A stretch of 43,254 nucleotides of DNA, taken from assembly GCA_002083595.1 (NCBI GenBank), contig MSXT01000058.1, positions 1 through 43,254 on the forward strand. Direction: 5' to 3'. Position numbers and translations under genes: made by a program. The notes beneath the pieces were generated by a model. It saw only the letters and a program-made list of their open reading frames with translations. It was not told the origin of the DNA and searched no databases. Of the stretch, positions 42,451 through 43,254 are shown piece by piece (position 1 is the stretch's first letter; each line of letters starts with the position of its first letter). This stretch comes from Proteobacteria bacterium ST_bin16. GTDB taxonomy: Bacteria; Pseudomonadota; Gammaproteobacteria; Burkholderiales; Nitrosomonadaceae.

Positions 42451-42513
42451 CGATCAAATTGGTTTATTTTCCCATACTATTTATTATCTTAGTTAAATTT
42501 TTAGTGATGTTGA

Positions 42514-42530
42514 TGTCGATAAAAATGTCC
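42514..42530. repeat. Operator-like direct repeat, copy B, upstream of fic
   Basis: TGTCGATAAAAATGTCC matches copy A at 14 of 17 positions, including the block AAAAATGTCC. The two are 80 bases apart and bracket an AT-rich stretch that should contain the fic promoter. The pair looks like a repressor or activator site; the binder is unknown. Confidence 0.6.
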
Positions 42531-42548
42531 ACTTACGCGAATCATCAT

Positions 42549-43254
42549 TCAAACACCAATAATGTCACCATCATCACTCAAATCGATGCGATGCGCAGCC
42601 GGGTCGTGGGGTAATCCCGGCATGGTGACGATGTCGCCGGTCATGACCAGCAAATAGCCTGCTCCTGCGGCAATGCGCACCGATTCGACCGGTAGCGGGA
42701 ATGCCTCGGGGTGGCCGACTTTGGCGGGGTCGCTGCTAAGCGACAGATGGGTTTTGGCGATGCACACGGGTAACCGGTCGTAACCCAATGCGCGGATTCG
42801 TTCGAGGTCTTGCTTCGCTGCCCGGCTGAACTCGGCTTCGCTGGCGCCGTAAATGGTGCGGGCAACAGCCGCAATCTTGTCTTCGGGCGAAGCGTTTAAA
42901 TCGTATAAGTAGCGCACGGGCGGTTGCGGCCGGTTGACTGCAGTGGTTACCGCATGCGCCAGTGCTTCGGCTCCTGCGCCTCCATCGGCGAAACCGGTGA
43001 GCAGGGCACTATTTAAACCAAGTCCAGTACAGTATTGTTCGATGGCGGTCAGTTCATCAGAGGTATCGCCCGCGAAGCGATTGATGGCGATGACCGGCTC
43101 AAAACCGAAAGCCTGCACGCTCTCCACGTGATGCTGCAAATGCGCCAGGCCGCATTCGATTTCTTCGATACCTCCGGGACGGGAAGGATCGCCGCCGCCG
43201 TGCACGCGCAGCGCCCGCGCGGTGACCACCAGCACCACCGCGCTCGGCCATAAC
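42549..43254 (-). CDS. fhs: Formate-tetrahydrofolate ligase, C-terminal part (cut by window edge)
   Basis: Fhs joins formate to THF with ATP, giving 10-formyl-THF. About 235 C-terminal residues are seen; the frame stays open to the right edge (LWPSAVVLVVTARALRVHGGG), so the rest lies outside. Family strings are CGLAHLQHHVESVQAFGFEPVIAINRF, YGASEAEFSRAAKQDLERI, LPVCIAKTHLSLSSDP and VMTGDIVTMPGLP. It complements the gcv system in one-carbon supply. It is followed by the fic gene in the same direction, but an AT-rich gap of 118 bases separates them. Confidence 0.95.
   Translation of the reverse strand, partial: LWPSAVVLVVTARALRVHGGGDPSRPGGIEEIECGLAHLQHHVESVQAFGFEPVIAINRFAGDTSDELTAIEQYCTGLGLNSALLTGFADGGAGAEALAHAVTTAVNRPQPPVRYLYDLNASPEDKIAAVARTIYGASEAEFSRAAKQDLERIRALGYDRLPVCIAKTHLSLSSDPAKVGHPEAFPLPVESVRIAAGAGYLLVMTGDIVTMPGLPHDPAAHRIDLSDDGDIIGV

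Noticed and set aside
1..43254. CRISPR arrays and tRNA or rRNA genes
   Set aside because: No regularly spaced repeats and no tRNA- or rRNA-like sequences were seen.

Overview
The window looks like a chromosomal segment of a betaproteobacterium, most likely an ammonia oxidiser of the Nitrosomonas group. This is an inference from protein style and gene order (split glycine cleavage P-protein with a tandem glycine riboswitch, rpe-gph-trpE, rubredoxin/gloA next to thiD-thiE-hemL, a c4-type dihaem cytochrome, map, rph-rdgB). No rRNA or tRNA is present to confirm it. The base composition is mixed: most of the window has ordinary housekeeping composition, while about 8.6-10.6 kb, 19.3-20.4 kb and 22.9-24.2 kb are clearly AT-richer and carry accessory genes.

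Layout. 38-1434: an IS110-family insertion sequence with 12-bp inverted repeats and a long non-coding segment downstream of its recombinase. 1535-7750: the glycine cleavage locus, with promoter, tandem glycine riboswitch, gcvT, gcvH, gcvPA, a thiol peroxidase (tpx) lying inside the locus, gcvPB, and a PfkB-family nucleoside/sugar kinase. 7769-10364: an endonuclease/exonuclease/phosphatase-fold protein, a 574-base gene-poor AT-rich stretch, and an unusual response regulator with two receiver domains. 10617-18656: a membrane-embedded MutS-like ATPase divergent from a MacA/MacB-type export operon (adaptor, ATPase, two permeases), then a phosphate-type porin and an exported glutathione peroxidase. 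18664-25044: an accessory block with a membrane-anchored HIRAN-like protein, two DUF2971 proteins, a VOC-fold protein, an exported matrixin-like metalloprotease with an exported partner of unknown function, and an MNT/HEPN toxin-antitoxin pair.

25060-29686: sucC-sucD, a small lipoprotein, dacB (PBP4) and a CBS-domain protein. 29782-32699 (minus strand): rpe-gph-trpE. 32858-41177: apaG, an RsmI-like methyltransferase, gloA and rubredoxin (minus), thiD-thiE-hemL, a bidirectional terminator, a c4-type cytochrome (minus), a SPOR-like membrane protein, map and rph-rdgB. 41213-43254 (minus): a class II Fic protein with a striking repeated operator-like element upstream, and the C-terminal half of formate-tetrahydrofolate ligase running off the right edge.

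How it fits together. Glycine cleavage, formate-tetrahydrofolate ligase and phosphoglycolate phosphatase are the parts of one-carbon and glycolate salvage expected in a Calvin-cycle autotroph; Rpe also serves that cycle. SucCD, HemL, ThiD/ThiE and TrpE are core metabolism. Candidates for less-described biology are the matrixin/partner pair between two DUF2971 genes, the membrane MutS-like ATPase, the tandem-receiver regulator with an Asp-to-Asn change, the MNT/HEPN pair joined to sucCD, and the fic promoter repeats.
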